Origin: Theodoxus fluviatilis
Taxonomy: Eukaryota > Mollusca > Gastropoda > Cycloneritida > Neritidae
Direction: 5' to 3'
Length of the DNA stretch: 64,000 nt
Assembly (NCBI GenBank): GCA_034096865.1
Contig: JAWQFJ010001209.1
Location: forward strand, 94,741 to 158,740
Part shown: positions 37,801 to 48,992 of the stretch, piece by piece
Position numbering within the stretch: the first letter of the stretch is position 1
Layout: every line of letters starts with the position of its first letter
The notes under the pieces: model-generated
Told to the model about the DNA's origin: nothing
The model's input: the letters and a program-made list of their open reading frames with translations, nothing else
Database searches by the model: none
Program-made: the position numbers and the translations under genes

Positions 37801-40800
37801 CGTTAAAAATATCATTAAATGCACTCGCATATTCATTGTTGTTGTTGCTGTCCTCCTCATGTTTCCGTGTTCGTCTTTGTTTATCCTTTTTGTTGATGTT
37901 ACGAATAGACCCATCGTGTCTCCTTACGCGAAACGTGAAAAAATTTAAACTATGGGCATCAAGGCTTGACTCGCTCTTAGTCTCATTTGCTCCAGTTATG
38001 CTCTTGTTATTGGTCTTAACTAGCCGTCATAGGCTAATAAGCAGTAAAGCTCCATTCATTTATTCGTTCCGTCGGTCATTATGTATTAATGCATTCGTTT
38101 GTTCGTTCATCCCCATTGTCTGCATGTACAGGTCGATGCATCTGATATCACTCATTAAGACAGTTCTTAACCGGGCATATCTTTGACTGGGCGAACACTT
38201 AGCTCAGGAACTTATCCTGAGAGTAGGTAAAGCATATGCGAACAGTTTTCTGTCCGAACTACACAGTTACACGAGAAGCTGTCTAGTAGTGAGTACTCTG
38301 TAGCCCAACTTTTGACTTGATTCGATTTCGACGCACAACTCAATATGAATAATGTAGCAATATTCATTAACTATTGATGTACTCTACTTTGTGCTTTGAG
38401 ACATTAATACCGTTATTTAGGTACGGTGCCTATGTTTGTGTGTCAGTAATCCTGAAAATGAGCGTTTTGTGTTCGAGCTGAGGACAATATGGCGGTTGGT
38501 GCGCCCTGCCAGAGCAAGCCCTGGGAATACTATGTACACGTCAAACCTTGTTTCAAAGGAAAGTGTTAGTCCGGTTAAAAACGGCCTGTTTAGCGCATAT
38601 TCCCTTGTACATGCTTGTGTTGTAGTGGCCACACACAGGTTCAACCGTGAGTCCGTTATGCAAGGGGGAGGGACTTTGTGAGGAGATTGACACCCCACAG
38701 GCTGCCACAAGCTCGGGAGGGGAGTTCACGACTACTCTTATTCTCAAAACAAAATAGTTGTACAGGTCTGCATCCCGAAAATCTGCAGGAAAATCCACTG
38801 CCGAACACCATCCTGTCTTGAGGCTGACTGGATCAGGAAGTTTTTGGCCCGATGGTGTTGTTAGTTTTGGAAACTTTGGGGCCAAAGCGTCGGCACAGTC
38901 TATGTCGGATTCCCCGCCGATTGCTTTGTTTACCTTCAAAGCAATACAGCCCTTGACCCTTTGAATTAGGTCTGCTTTCGTCCCCGACAATGGCTGTTGC
39001 ATTTCCCGTATGAACTGCTTTAATTCCGGCACACGCCATCGTTCGAAATTTGCAGCGTCCATTGCCACCATATTTACAATAATGCAGTGTACTGACCAAG
39101 CAGGCGCGATAACTCTTGCGCTTAGCTTGTCAGGGGAAGCAATAACCCCCGTTGCAGACCCTAATACTGCCCCTTGTAGGGATTTCCATACTGCCGCTAG
39201 CTGCCATTTCCATACTTCCCCAAGCTGCCATTTCCGTACTGCCCCTTGCTGCCATTTCCATACTGCCCCTTGCTGCCATTTCCATACTGCCCCTTGCTGC
39301 CATTTCCATACTGCCCCTAGCTGCCATTTCCATACTGCCCCTTGCTGCCATTTCTATACTGCCCCTAGCTGCCATTTCCATACTGCCCCTAGCTGCCCCC
39401 TAGCTGCCATTTCTATACTGCCCGTTGTAGGCATTTCCATACTGCCCCTTGTAGGCATTTCCATACTGCCCCTAGCTGCCATTTCCATACTGCCCCTTGC
39501 TGCCATTTCCATACTGCCCCTAGTTGCCATTTCCATACTGCCCCTAGTTGCCATTTCCATACTGCCCGTAGCTGCCATTTCCATACTGCCCCTAGCTGCC
39601 ATTTCTATACTGCCCGTTGTAGGCATTTCCATACTTCCCCTTGTAGGCATTTCCATACTGCCCCTTGCTGCCATTTCCATACTGCCCCTTGCTGCCATTT
39701 CCATACTGCCCCTAGCTGCCATTTCCATACTGCCCCTAGCTGCCATTTCCATACTGCCCCTAGCTGCCATTTCCATACTGCCCCTTGCTGCCATTTCCAT
39801 ACTGCCCCTAGCTGCCATTTCCATACTGCCCCTAGCTGCCATTTCCATACTGCCCCTAGCTGCCATTTCCATACTGCCCCTAGCTGCCATTTCCATACTG
39901 CCCCTAGCTGCCATTTCCATACTGCCCCTTGTAGCATTTCCATACTGCCCCTTGCTGCCATTTCCATACTGCCCCTTGCTACCATTTCCATACTGCCCCT
40001 AGCTGCCATTTCCATACTGCCCCTTGCTGCCATTTCCATACTGCCCCTTGCTGCCATTTCCATACTGCCCCTAGCTGCCATTTCCATACTGCCCCTTGCT
40101 GCCATTTCCATACTGCCCCTAGCTGCCATTTCCATACTGCCCCTAGCTGCCATTTCCATACTGCCCCTAGCTGCCATTTCCATACTGCCCCTTGTAAGCA
40201 TTTCCATACTGCCCCTTGCTGCCATTTCCATACTGCCCCTAGCTGCCATTTCCATACTGCCCCTTGCTGCCATTTCCATACTGCCCCTAGCTGCCATTTC
40301 CATACTGCCCTTAGCTGCCATTTCCATACTGCCCCTTGCTGCCATTTCCATACTGCCCCTAGCTGCCATTTCCATACTACCCCTATCTGCAATTAAGCTC
40401 TAGCAACTCCCTCTGTTTTTCATTTTCAAACATTGTTCTTGATTGAAGCAGTGGCAATACAATCTTACAACAGAGCTGCCTGTTGTTCTTCGCATGACTG
40501 TAAATGTTTCAATAATGAGTCCAAGTAGAAACACTTGAGAGCTAGAGCACATCTTTGCAGTAGTCCAGGGCAGCTTGGAATGGTGGCAAGGGCAAAGTGT
40601 AATAGGATATTACAAATTAAATTTGTTTGCAGATGGGCTTGATAAGGCGATGCATGCATTGGCATTGAATGACATTGTGCCACACACAAGCCAAACAACT
40701 GCAGTGACTTTGCTGCATGCAATGCTGTCTATTGATGCCAGATTGTGTGTGTGTCTGTGCAGGGCTTGTTCCCACCAGGTCAGGGTGCCACCATTGGTGT

Positions 40801-43800
40801 GGACTTCATGATCAAGTCTGTGGAGATCAACGGGGAAAAGGTCAAAGTAAGTGTTCTAGTCCCGTGATTGATGATCAGAATTTTCTTAATGTCTCAGGGA
40901 GTTTTCATGAGTAATGCAAGGCCAACTCAATCATTTCAAATGCAGAACTTGGTAGGACTTGACAAAGAAATTATACAAATTGGTGCATGAGCATGAATGA
41001 CACTATGTAACATCATCTGTTGCTTTAATCTCTGATGAATATATTTTGTATAATTTCTGTATTTCTTGCTGCTTTCTTGTGCATTTATCAGTTTTATACC
41101 TTGCTGTGTGTCCAAGTGCTAATTTGCTTTTGATCTGCCCTGCACATAGTGTGTGTGTTCCTTTGATAGGGATGCAGTTTTCAGATGCATCTTTTTGGGG
41201 TTACAAAATGAAGTGAAATTGGAATTTGTGTCATGAAGAAAATATTTCTGGGATGCACTGAGTTTCTAGCTACAGAGAGAATATATAAAGTATTAATTCA
41301 TCTTAGAACTTAACTCTGTAATTGAGACAGTATGTTAAGTTACAGAGGCAATAATTTCATAGTGAACGTTGTGTTCTGTGAATGGGATTATAACAGATGC
41401 AAGTGAAGTTGGCAAGAGGTGGCTTGGGATTTGAGAACTAAACAGCAGGGCCACTTGCATAGCTGCAAAGTCTTGCGAGGCATGGGCCAGTGTCAGCATG
41501 CGTCAAAATTTGATTGCTTTTACATCTTCTTTCATTATGTTGACACATGTTGACACTGAGCTATATCTTGCAAGTCCTTGTAAGATACTACTGTAAGCAA
41601 TGCACTCTAGGCTTTACCTGACTAACATGTGTAGACGTATATTGCTTCCTTGCAGCTGCAGATCTGGGACACGGCAGGTCAGGAGAGATTCAGATCCATC
41701 ACACAGAGTTACTATCGCTCTGCCAATGCCCTCATCCTGGTGTATGATGTCTGCTGCCAGACGTCCTTTGACAACCTTCCCCACTGGGTCAACGAGATAG
41801 AGAGCTATGCTGGCTCAAAAGTGCTTGCCTATCTTGTTGGTGAGTTGCTGTACTAGATAGGTCTGTTTGGGATGAGCTACTAGACGTGAATGGGATGATA
41901 GCCTATCTTGTTGGTGAGTTGCTGTACTAGATAGGTCTGTTTGGGATGAGCTACTAGACGTGAATGGGATGATAGCCTATCTTGTTGGTGAGTTGCTGTA
42001 CTAGATAGGTCTGTTTGGGATGAGCTACTAGACGGGAATGGGATGATAGCCTATCTTGTTGGTGAGTTGCTGTACTAGATAGGTCTGTTTGGGATGAGCT
42101 ACTAGACGTGAATGGGATGATAGCCTATCTTGTTGGTGAGTTGCTGTACTAGATAGGTCTGTTTGGGATGAGCTACTAGACGTGAATGGGATGATAGCCT
42201 ATCTTGTTGGTGAGTTGCTGTACTAGATAGGTCTGTTTGGGATGAGCTACTAGACGTGAATGGGATGATAGCCTATCTTGTTGGTGAGTTGCTGTACTAG
42301 ATAGGTCTGTTTGGGATGAGCTACTAGACGGGAATGGGATGATAGCCTATCTTGTTGGTGAGTTGCTGTACTAGATAGGTCTGTTTGGGATGAGCTACTA
42401 GACGGGAATGGGATGATAGCCTATCTTGTTGGTGAGTTGCTGTACTAGATAGGTCTGTTTGGGATGAGCTACTAGACGTGAATGGGATGATAGCCTATCT
42501 TGTTGGTGAGTTGCTGTACTAGATAGGTCTGTTTGGGATGAGCTACTAGACGTGAATGGGATGATAGCCTATCTTGTTGGTGAGTTGCTGTACTAGATAG
42601 GTCTGTTTGGGATGAGCTACTAGACGGGAATGGGATGATAGCCTATCTTGTTGGTGAGTTGCTGTACTAGATAGGTCTGTTTGGGATGAGCTACTAGACG
42701 TGAATGGGATGATAGCCTATCTTGTTGGTGAGTTGCTGTACTAGATAGGTCTGTTTGGGATGAGCTACTAGACGTGAATGGGATGATAGCCTATCTTGTT
42801 GGTGAGTTGCTGTACTAGATAGGTCTGTTTGGGATGAGCTACTAGACGTGAATGGGATGATAGCCTATCTTGTTGGTGAGTTGCTGTACTAGATAGGTCT
42901 GTTTGGGATGAGCTACTAGACGGGAATGGGATGATAGCCTATCTTGTTGGTGAGTTGCTGTACTAGATAGGTCTGTTTGGGATGAGCTTCTAGACGTGAA
43001 TGGGATGATAGCCTATCTTGTTGGTGAGTTACTAGAAGGGTCTGGAATGCCTATGTTGTTAGTAAGATACTAAATGAGTCTGAGATTATGGACTATGTTG
43101 TTGATGAGTTACTAGATGAGTTTGAGATGGTGGCCTACTTTGTTGAGTGAGTTACTAGATAGGCCTGTTTGGGATGTTGGCCCATCTTCTTTGAAGATCT
43201 ATATTAGGATTGTGGCCTATGCTGTTGTTGAGTTACTAGATGAGTCTGTTTGGTATGATGGCCTGTTTTTGTATGGCATGACCCCACAAGGTACACCCCC
43301 CACTCCACCCCCCTTTTTTAAAAACTACAAGGACAAGAGTTACTTCCCTTTTATTGTTTAATTGCTGTGTTATTTCCCTTAAGGCCAGACACGGGGGTGC
43401 AATAGGACAAAAAATTAAACCAATACTATGATCAATTGTTACTATATGGTTTTGAAGTATATAACTTGGCAAACAAAAAACTATGTTCAATTACTAAATA
43501 CTGCTCACGGTTGCTATGGAAACAATCCAAGATGGCCGCCAAACATATGTTTTTAAAAAGCTTATAACTTTCAAACTACTACTTATAAACATGCTCTGTT
43601 TTCACAAAAATGCACAGACACACTCAAACTAAACATGTATCAGAAGGATTTTTTGAAATAGTGAATATTTATTTTTCTACAGAATTTTAAAGAAAATAAA
43701 TGCATCCGTTAGCAATTTTTAGACCATTTTCATATTTTCTCTGGCAAAAAATACCATTAAAAACTGGTTTATTTAGAAATCCTTCTGTCAAAATCTAGCA

Positions 43801-45722
43801 ATACATGTCATAAATGAAACTGCCAATATTCAAGGTGATGGCTTTATTCCTTCCAGAGTAGTAGTAGGTCAAATACACTGACCATAATGACGGAGAGAGA
43901 AATGCGGGAAACAGCACTTTAAAAATAACACATGCAACTCACCTGAAAAGAAGCTACACCAGGTCAGCCTAGGGGTTCCATGAATGAAAACATGAGTACA
44001 GCTATATCCAGGAGGCACACAATATCACCACAAGTCCCACAATATGAGAAAAGTGTAAATATTGACTGTTATTTGTCACCAATACACAGTAAAGTTGGTC
44101 CACCGAACTTGGTGTAGTCTCATATTTACACTGCCACCACCACTGTTGTGTGAGTGCCCACGTGATTGAGGTCTGACTGTATTCTACTGTTGTGTCCAGC
44201 AAAGCCGCACGAGCACTCATAAGCTGTTGTTTCCTTTTCACGTTCTTGGAGCGAGGCATCTTGATCACAAATGCAGAAAACACACACTGAAATTCTCAAC
44301 TTTTTCAGTCAGCCATTACAAACTGAAAGCGTCCGTGGAAGTGACGTCATGGCTTGTCAACACAAAATACGAACATTCTGATTGGCCGGATTCAAGTCAG
44401 TCACACGAAAGCGAGTACTCGGGTTGGTCAGAACGGTCCATCGATGCCGGCGTAGTACGCGAATGCCTTATATGGTGATTTCCGACAGTTTAGTGCCTTC
44501 GGAAAACTTCGCCAATGAGCTGTTTAGAACACGAAGAGCAACGAGTGAGTGTCTTGGCGGGAAAGATGACGTCGGCAGCTTTCCAGTGATTTCTCACACG
44601 ATACATTTCGAGTTTGGTTTCACGCAGTTGTCAAGGCTGAAAAGTCGCCATTTTCAGGGTATTTTGGCAAACCGCGTGAGCGTCTCGCAATTCGGGTTGT
44701 AGTAATTAGCAAAATAAAGTATGAAACAATATGTTTTTTTGACAAATCAAGTTACGTACTGATTAATATATCATAATAGAGTGAGAAAATGACATTATCT
44801 TAAAATCATGAAAAATCATGATTTTGGACGAAATCACACCCCCGTGTCTCACCTTAACTGTCAATATACCAGTTGGGTGGTGGGTGGTGGGGTGAAAGTT
44901 GAGGTGAAGAGGGGGGTGGGGTGGGAGGTGGTAAGTGGGAGTTGATGGGATAGTTTTTAAATGTGTGTAGTGTTAGTATTTTTCAGGCATCTAACATATT
45001 TCTTTTTGACTGTGAAAGGGAGAGATTTTTAACCAGAGATGGTGCATGAAAGTAAAATTGTAACAAGTTTATTTTCTTTATGTATCTGGTATTGTTTCCT
45101 GTGTCAATGGCAGTTTGTTTTGATTTGTTAATTAAATGTTGCCAGTGTTTTTCCATACAACTTAGTTAAGTGCTCATTGGTGCATTACTTGATGAACACA
45201 AATGGAAGTGCAGTTAAAATCATTGAACCATACATTCTCAAAGAAGTATTACATAACAGCATAACTTGGAACTGTTGTTCTTCTTACATGTCATGTTGAT
45301 CCCAAATTTTGGTAGTTGTTTGGAATGTTTAGTATCAATTTCATATGTAAAATCCAATCTACTTTGAACAGTAGTGAAAGTGAGAACATCTTGGATATGA
45401 ACTTCATTTTCACACAAGATCTTTACAACAGTGATAGTTTTTTAAAATTTAAATCAAACATCTCTCATCTTCAGGAAACAAGACTGATCAGATCAGTCGT
45501 CGGGAAATCCCAACCTACATTGGGGAACAGTTTGCTGCCAGGTATGAAATGAGGTTCCTGGAGACGTCTGCCAAGGAGGCAGACAATGTGGAAAAGCTCT
45601 TCATGGACATCGCCAGGGAGCTAACGCAGCAGGCTCGACGCCAGGACCTCTCATCTGATGCCAACAACTTTGCGGGCCTTGGATCCACCTCCCCTGTCAG
45701 TGCTCTCAGCTGCTGCAAATAG
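34731..45722 (+). CDS. Rab30: Rab30 small GTPase (4 coding exons)
   Basis: A Ras-superfamily GTPase of the Golgi and secretory route. Coding exons are 34731-34817, 40763-40846, 41656-41839 and 45475-45722, all with AG/GT borders and matching phases, giving 200 residues (human RAB30 203). Nucleotide-binding motifs are all present: GNAGVGKT (P-loop), TIGVDF (switch I), WDTAGQERF (switch II), GNKTD and ETSAK. It is nearly identical to human RAB30 from [16 protein letters not shown] through [18 protein letters not shown] to [11 protein letters not shown]. The C terminus is SCCK, a twin-Cys site for geranylgeranylation. Introns are large and rich in tandem repeats and transposons. It is divergent from Pcf11. 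Confidence 0.96.
35654..37435 (+). repeat. 24-bp minisatellite, left part
   Basis: About 74 tandem copies of a 24-bp unit of the form CATACTGCCCCTAGCTGCCATTTC, in Rab30 intron 1. Variants (CTTGTAGG, AGTTGTC, ATGCTG) recur in a fixed order at spacings that are multiples of 24: the AGCTGTC variant appears at 36034, 240 bp later, and 744 bp later. This shows higher-order duplication. The unit is a multiple of three and lacks stops, so several frames are open on both strands; I do not read these as genes. Confidence 0.97.
37895..38062 (+). mobile_element. SINE-like repeat, copy 2 (degraded)
   Basis: Blocks GAATAGACCCATCGTGTCTCC, GCTCCATTCATT and the GTCATAGGCTAATAAGC region match, in order, the better-preserved copy at 57662-57846. 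It is nested inside the 1.7-kb element. Confidence 0.5.
38553..39071 (-). CDS. SAP-domain protein fragment carried by the element
   Basis: The ATG at 39071, about 90 bp inside the right terminal repeat, opens a frame with a good SAP motif (residues 8-45: [19 protein letters not shown], then [13 protein letters not shown]). A region ending [11 protein letters not shown] follows. In many invertebrate SWIM/YqaJ-type proteins an N-terminal SAP motif precedes a segment of this sort (recalled, not searched). After YNYF the frame loses any resemblance and stops at 38553. It may be a first exon or a truncated capture. SAP motifs usually bind DNA. Confidence 0.6.
   Translation of the reverse strand: MVAMDAANFERWRVPELKQFIREMQQPLSGTKADLIQRVKGCIALKVNKAIGGESDIDCADALAPKFPKLTTPSGQKLPDPVSLKTGWCSAVDFPADFRDADLYNYFVLRIRVVVNSPPELVAACGVSISSQSPSPLHNGLTVEPVCGHYNTSMYKGICAKQAVFNRTNTFL
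39164..40390 (+). repeat. 24-bp minisatellite, right part
   Basis: About 51 further units of the same 24-bp repeat, continuing the array after the inserted element 37436-39163. Units here are more uniform than in the left part. Confidence 0.97.
40763..40846 (+). CDS. Rab30: Rab30 exon 2 (switch I)
   Basis: Twenty-eight residues, [15 protein letters not shown] to NGEKVK, phase 0 at both ends. It follows a GT-rich acceptor tract ending GTGCAG. Confidence 0.95.
41656..41839 (+). CDS. Rab30: Rab30 exon 3 (switch II)
   Basis: Encodes [12 protein letters not shown] to VLAYLV, ending in phase 1 at a GTGAGT donor. The last 13 exon bases and this donor form the first unit of a 74-bp tandem array running into the intron. 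Confidence 0.95.
41827..43029 (+). repeat. 74-bp minisatellite containing the Rab30 exon 3 splice donor
   Basis: Units begin GCCTATCTTGTTGGTGAG at 41827, 41901, 41975, 42049 and every 74 bp to 43011: sixteen full units plus a partial one, differing by single bases (GACGTG/GACGGG). The first 13 bases of unit 1 are the end of Rab30 exon 3, so all seventeen copies carry the exon end and GTGAGT donor. Confidence 0.98.
43030..43270 (+). repeat. Degenerate extension of the 74-bp array
   Basis: Diverged pieces of the same unit (GAGTTACTAGATGAGT, CCTATGTTGTTAGTAAG, GGCCTACTTTGTTGAGTGAG) continue for about 240 bp after the homogeneous array. They are probably older copies. Confidence 0.75.
43379..44857 (-). 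mobile_element. TTAA-flanked inverted-repeat element in Rab30 intron 3
   Basis: TTAA at 43379-43382 and 44854-44857 border inverted repeats GGCCAGACACGGGGGTG and, inverted, GGTGAGACACGGGGGTG (17 bp, two mismatches). Length is about 1.48 kb. TTAA targets are used by piggyBac and Kolobok elements; the end sequence does not settle which. One short frame lies inside (44002-44259). Confidence 0.8.
44002..44259 (-). CDS. Short ORF within the TTAA element, function unknown
   Basis: The ATG at 44259 opens [20 protein letters not shown] and continues for 85 residues. The basic start resembles first exons of transposase-like proteins but no domain is recognised. It may be a remnant first exon. Confidence 0.35.
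   Translation of the reverse strand: MPRSKNVKRKQQLMSARAALLDTTVEYSQTSITWALTQQWWWQCKYETTPSSVDQLYCVLVTNNSQYLHFSHIVGLVVILCASWI
45475..45722 (+). CDS. Rab30: Rab30 exon 4 (NKxD, SAK and prenylation tail)
   Basis: Encodes [19 protein letters not shown], the [14 protein letters not shown] segment and the SCCK end, with TAG at 45720-45722. Confidence 0.95.
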
Positions 45723-48185
45723 TGAGGAGATGAAGCACCACTTCTGCTGCCTGGATTGATTTCTTGGACAGACTGGTGCTGCAGGAACAATTCCTGTCCA
45801 GTCTTGAAGGAATCTGTCTTGTGAGGAATACTTGGTTGCATGGAAAATGTGACCAATTCACTCTCAGATGTTGGATACCACCATGAGCTGTGTGGCAATC
45901 TACCAACAATTTCTTGGCAGTCTTGAAGGGGTTCCTTTTTCCAAGTGTTATATCAGCTGCTCAAAGATTAGAATAGAAGGGCATCCAGGCTGGTGTCCTG
46001 TTTTCATTGATGGACTGGTGATAAAGGAATGATCAATTCTGAAGAGAAATTTTCCTTGCGAGATATGTCAGATGCCGAAGGCTGTTATGAAGCTTGTCTG
46101 TAAGCTAGCCAATTCCTATGGACAGAGCTTGGATACAAGACTACTTCTAGTCTCAGCACTTTTTGTGTTACTGAAGTATCCAGTTGATACTAAATGTGGC
46201 ATGAGGACATAATCACACCATGTCTCATTCAACCTGACAAAGAGTGATTTGAGGGAAATTTCCATTTCAGCAGCAGTACTGAACCCCTTTTCTTGTCTTG
46301 GCTAAGTGCACTCAGCCAGTGCAGTCAAAGAGAAGCTGTTGCTGTCACTCAGTCAACATTTCATCATGGCCTTGGTGGCAGCTGATTGCCATGTATATTT
46401 CAACTGCAGCTTCTGTGCAGTACATGCAGACCTGCCAAAAGAGGTGACAATGATCTGAGACCTGGGTAGGTGAGCCTGTGCACAGAAACAGCATTGGAGA
46501 AGATGATTCTCTCTGCCCAAAGTCCCCCGCTCCTGCTTTGAGAAGTCCACTCCATGCTGCATATTGTGGCATGTCCAAGGTGTTGCTTTGTTCTTGCAAT
46601 GCAAGGGTGATATGACACAGAAGAACAATATTATTTTTATGGTGACAGCATTGAGAACTCTTTCCATGCTGAATGCATTTAGCTGGTGCCAGGCGTGGGG
46701 AGATTCATACTTCTGTCTCATGTCCTGCTCCCTCGTTTTACAAGAGTGCAGAATTGACTGCATGTATTCGGTGTCTTGGCACTGTGGAATGCTTCACTCT
46801 GCCTGCTCATGCTCATTTGTTTTGACCTTGAGAAGATTTGCTTTTAGTCTGTGTGAATACTTCCACTGAACTTGCATTTGTGAAAATTTGTTGCCCCCTA
46901 CACTCAGGGAAGTTCCTTCCAGGTGAACTTTTATCTTCAGATCGAGAGTCTTTTGGTGGAAATAATTGAGTCCAAGTTACTGTCTGCAACAGATTATAGT
47001 CTTCATGAAAGTGTTGCCTCTCAGCCACTGCTAATGTGATGTGCATGCCTGAGTTTCACTCTTGCCTCTGTGACTGGAGTGGAACTACATCTGGGGATCA
47101 AACTGACACACGGTGTTCCAAAACTGTCACTGCTGTTGTGAGAGGACAGTTTTATTGTATGACAGTCAACAAATTACTCTGTTTGGGTTTCATGAGACAA
47201 CAAGATTTTTGAACAATTGATGCACCTATTAGGATCCTTTAGATGGTGCTGTTGGTCTTGAATCAGTACGTGGGTGCTGTCTCAAATGTGGATAAGGGTC
47301 TATATAACTCAGCCAGAGGCATTTACATAATGTTTAGTAGTAGTGACCTCCCTTTATCAGAAGGCCAAGCACTTGATTTTTTAGGAGATGCCAGTAATGG
47401 CCTCCCAGTGGTTCCCTAGATTGGAATTTCAAGTCACTTTGAAGGAAATTTCCACAGTGCAATACATAGGTTGCTATATGAGGATCTTGTCTGATTTCAT
47501 GGGAATGAATAGTCTATATTGTTCATTGTATTTCGTCATGTAACACAGAACATGTCTCAAAACACTCAGCATGTGTTCTCAGCATTTACTTTGTTTTGAA
47601 ATATTTGATTTTCTTTTTACAACAGGAACATTTTGTTATGATTACAGGGTTGTTTTGAACAATATATGTAGTTTCTAAAGAGAGCTGCAGAAATGAACCT
47701 CTCTTGCTCAACACACAAGCCTAGTGACATGATTCAGTGGCCATGGAAGTCACATCTGATGCTCCGCATATGCTACAAGCCAGTATTGGTGCTCAAAGTA
47801 AAAGAAAACTAACTCGCAAGGGTGTTTTTTATATGAAGGATTTTTTTTACCAAACCAAAGAGAATATTGAAAGAAGTATTCATAGTGCCCAGAATTTTTC
47901 CCCTAGATGAATTTGCATTGCTGATTTCTTATGATTTAGATTAGTGCCCCATGATATTTGCAGAATGTTATCAGAGGGTTATGAACAAATGAAGGAACAT
48001 AAGGTTTGTTTTTTCTGCAACCACCTTATCCTTTCAACAAAAAGAGGAAAAGTACAATTTTTAGGCCCAGTGAAAAAGTTGAAAACTTGATATTAATTGC
48101 TCAGATATCAACCTTGGGTTGCATGACTGTGTTTTCATGTGTATTTCTGTGGCATTTTTCACTGCCTGCAGGTCTAACTATTGAA

Positions 48186-48301
<116 letters not shown>

Positions 48302-48915
48302 TAACAATTACCTTGTAAACTGTCTACCTACTGTCAGCCAAGATTTTTATACTTGCCAGATATGATTGATTATGAGTAGAAAAAAGAGAGTTCAGTGAGG
48401 GCTGATATAAGGATGGAATGAGATATCTGGCCATAGCAAGTCTCAATGAGCTGTGTGCAAATCATGTTCCATCCACTTTCCATATCTCCACTACATTCTT
48501 GTTATCCTGATTGTTGAAATCAACTTCCGTGAGTTAATTTCCCTCCTCAGAGAGTTTGTTACCTGTGATAATTCCGACATAAAAGTAAAGGTGTGGTTTT
48601 ATATAACAATTTATCACCCATGTCTGGGTCTCAGACCACTTAACACTTTACCCCTGATTGCTGGGCTGCTTGATCAATTCCTTCCGTAGCACCTGATGAC
48701 AAAGTGACAAATAAGACGCACACAGTCAGGCACCAGCACCCACTCTACTCTCTAGGGAATCTTCCAGCACAATGCTGGCTCATGGCCACATACAAGGGTT
48801 AATCGAACTACAGTAAGCCATTGGTGCCCTTGCATGTACCCAGTTCAACTCCAGGGTGGGGGAAAGCAATGTGATTCAACCACCATGTTCAAGGATGCAA
48901 CTCCAGAATCCACAC

Positions 48916-48992
48916 AGCTTCAAACTCTGAACCCTGAACCCATTATCCTCAAGCAGGTCAAACAAGCTTGCTACTGGGCCACAGAGCCCTCA
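48916..48992 (-). mobile_element. Weak tRNA-derived SINE head
   Basis: On the minus strand GTGGCCCAGTAGC resembles a Pol III A box and GGGTTCAGGGTTC, about 30 bp later, a B box. The cloverleaf is not convincing and no target duplication was found. Confidence 0.25.

Larger units (their letters stand above)
37436..39163 (-). mobile_element. 1.7-kb terminal-inverted-repeat element inserted in the minisatellite
   Basis: The ends are perfect 14-bp inverted repeats, TAGGGTCTGCAACG at 37436 and its complement ending at 39163. Removing the element and one copy of AT (37434-37435 or 39164-39165) restores the minisatellite text TTTCTATACTG, so the target duplication is AT. The element carries a SAP-domain coding fragment reading away from its right end and a degraded SINE-like copy. 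I cannot assign it to a superfamily. Confidence 0.8.

Noticed and set aside
35654..40390. CRISPR-like look of a regular repeat array
   Set aside because: Units are directly contiguous with no unique spacers, and the genome is eukaryotic.
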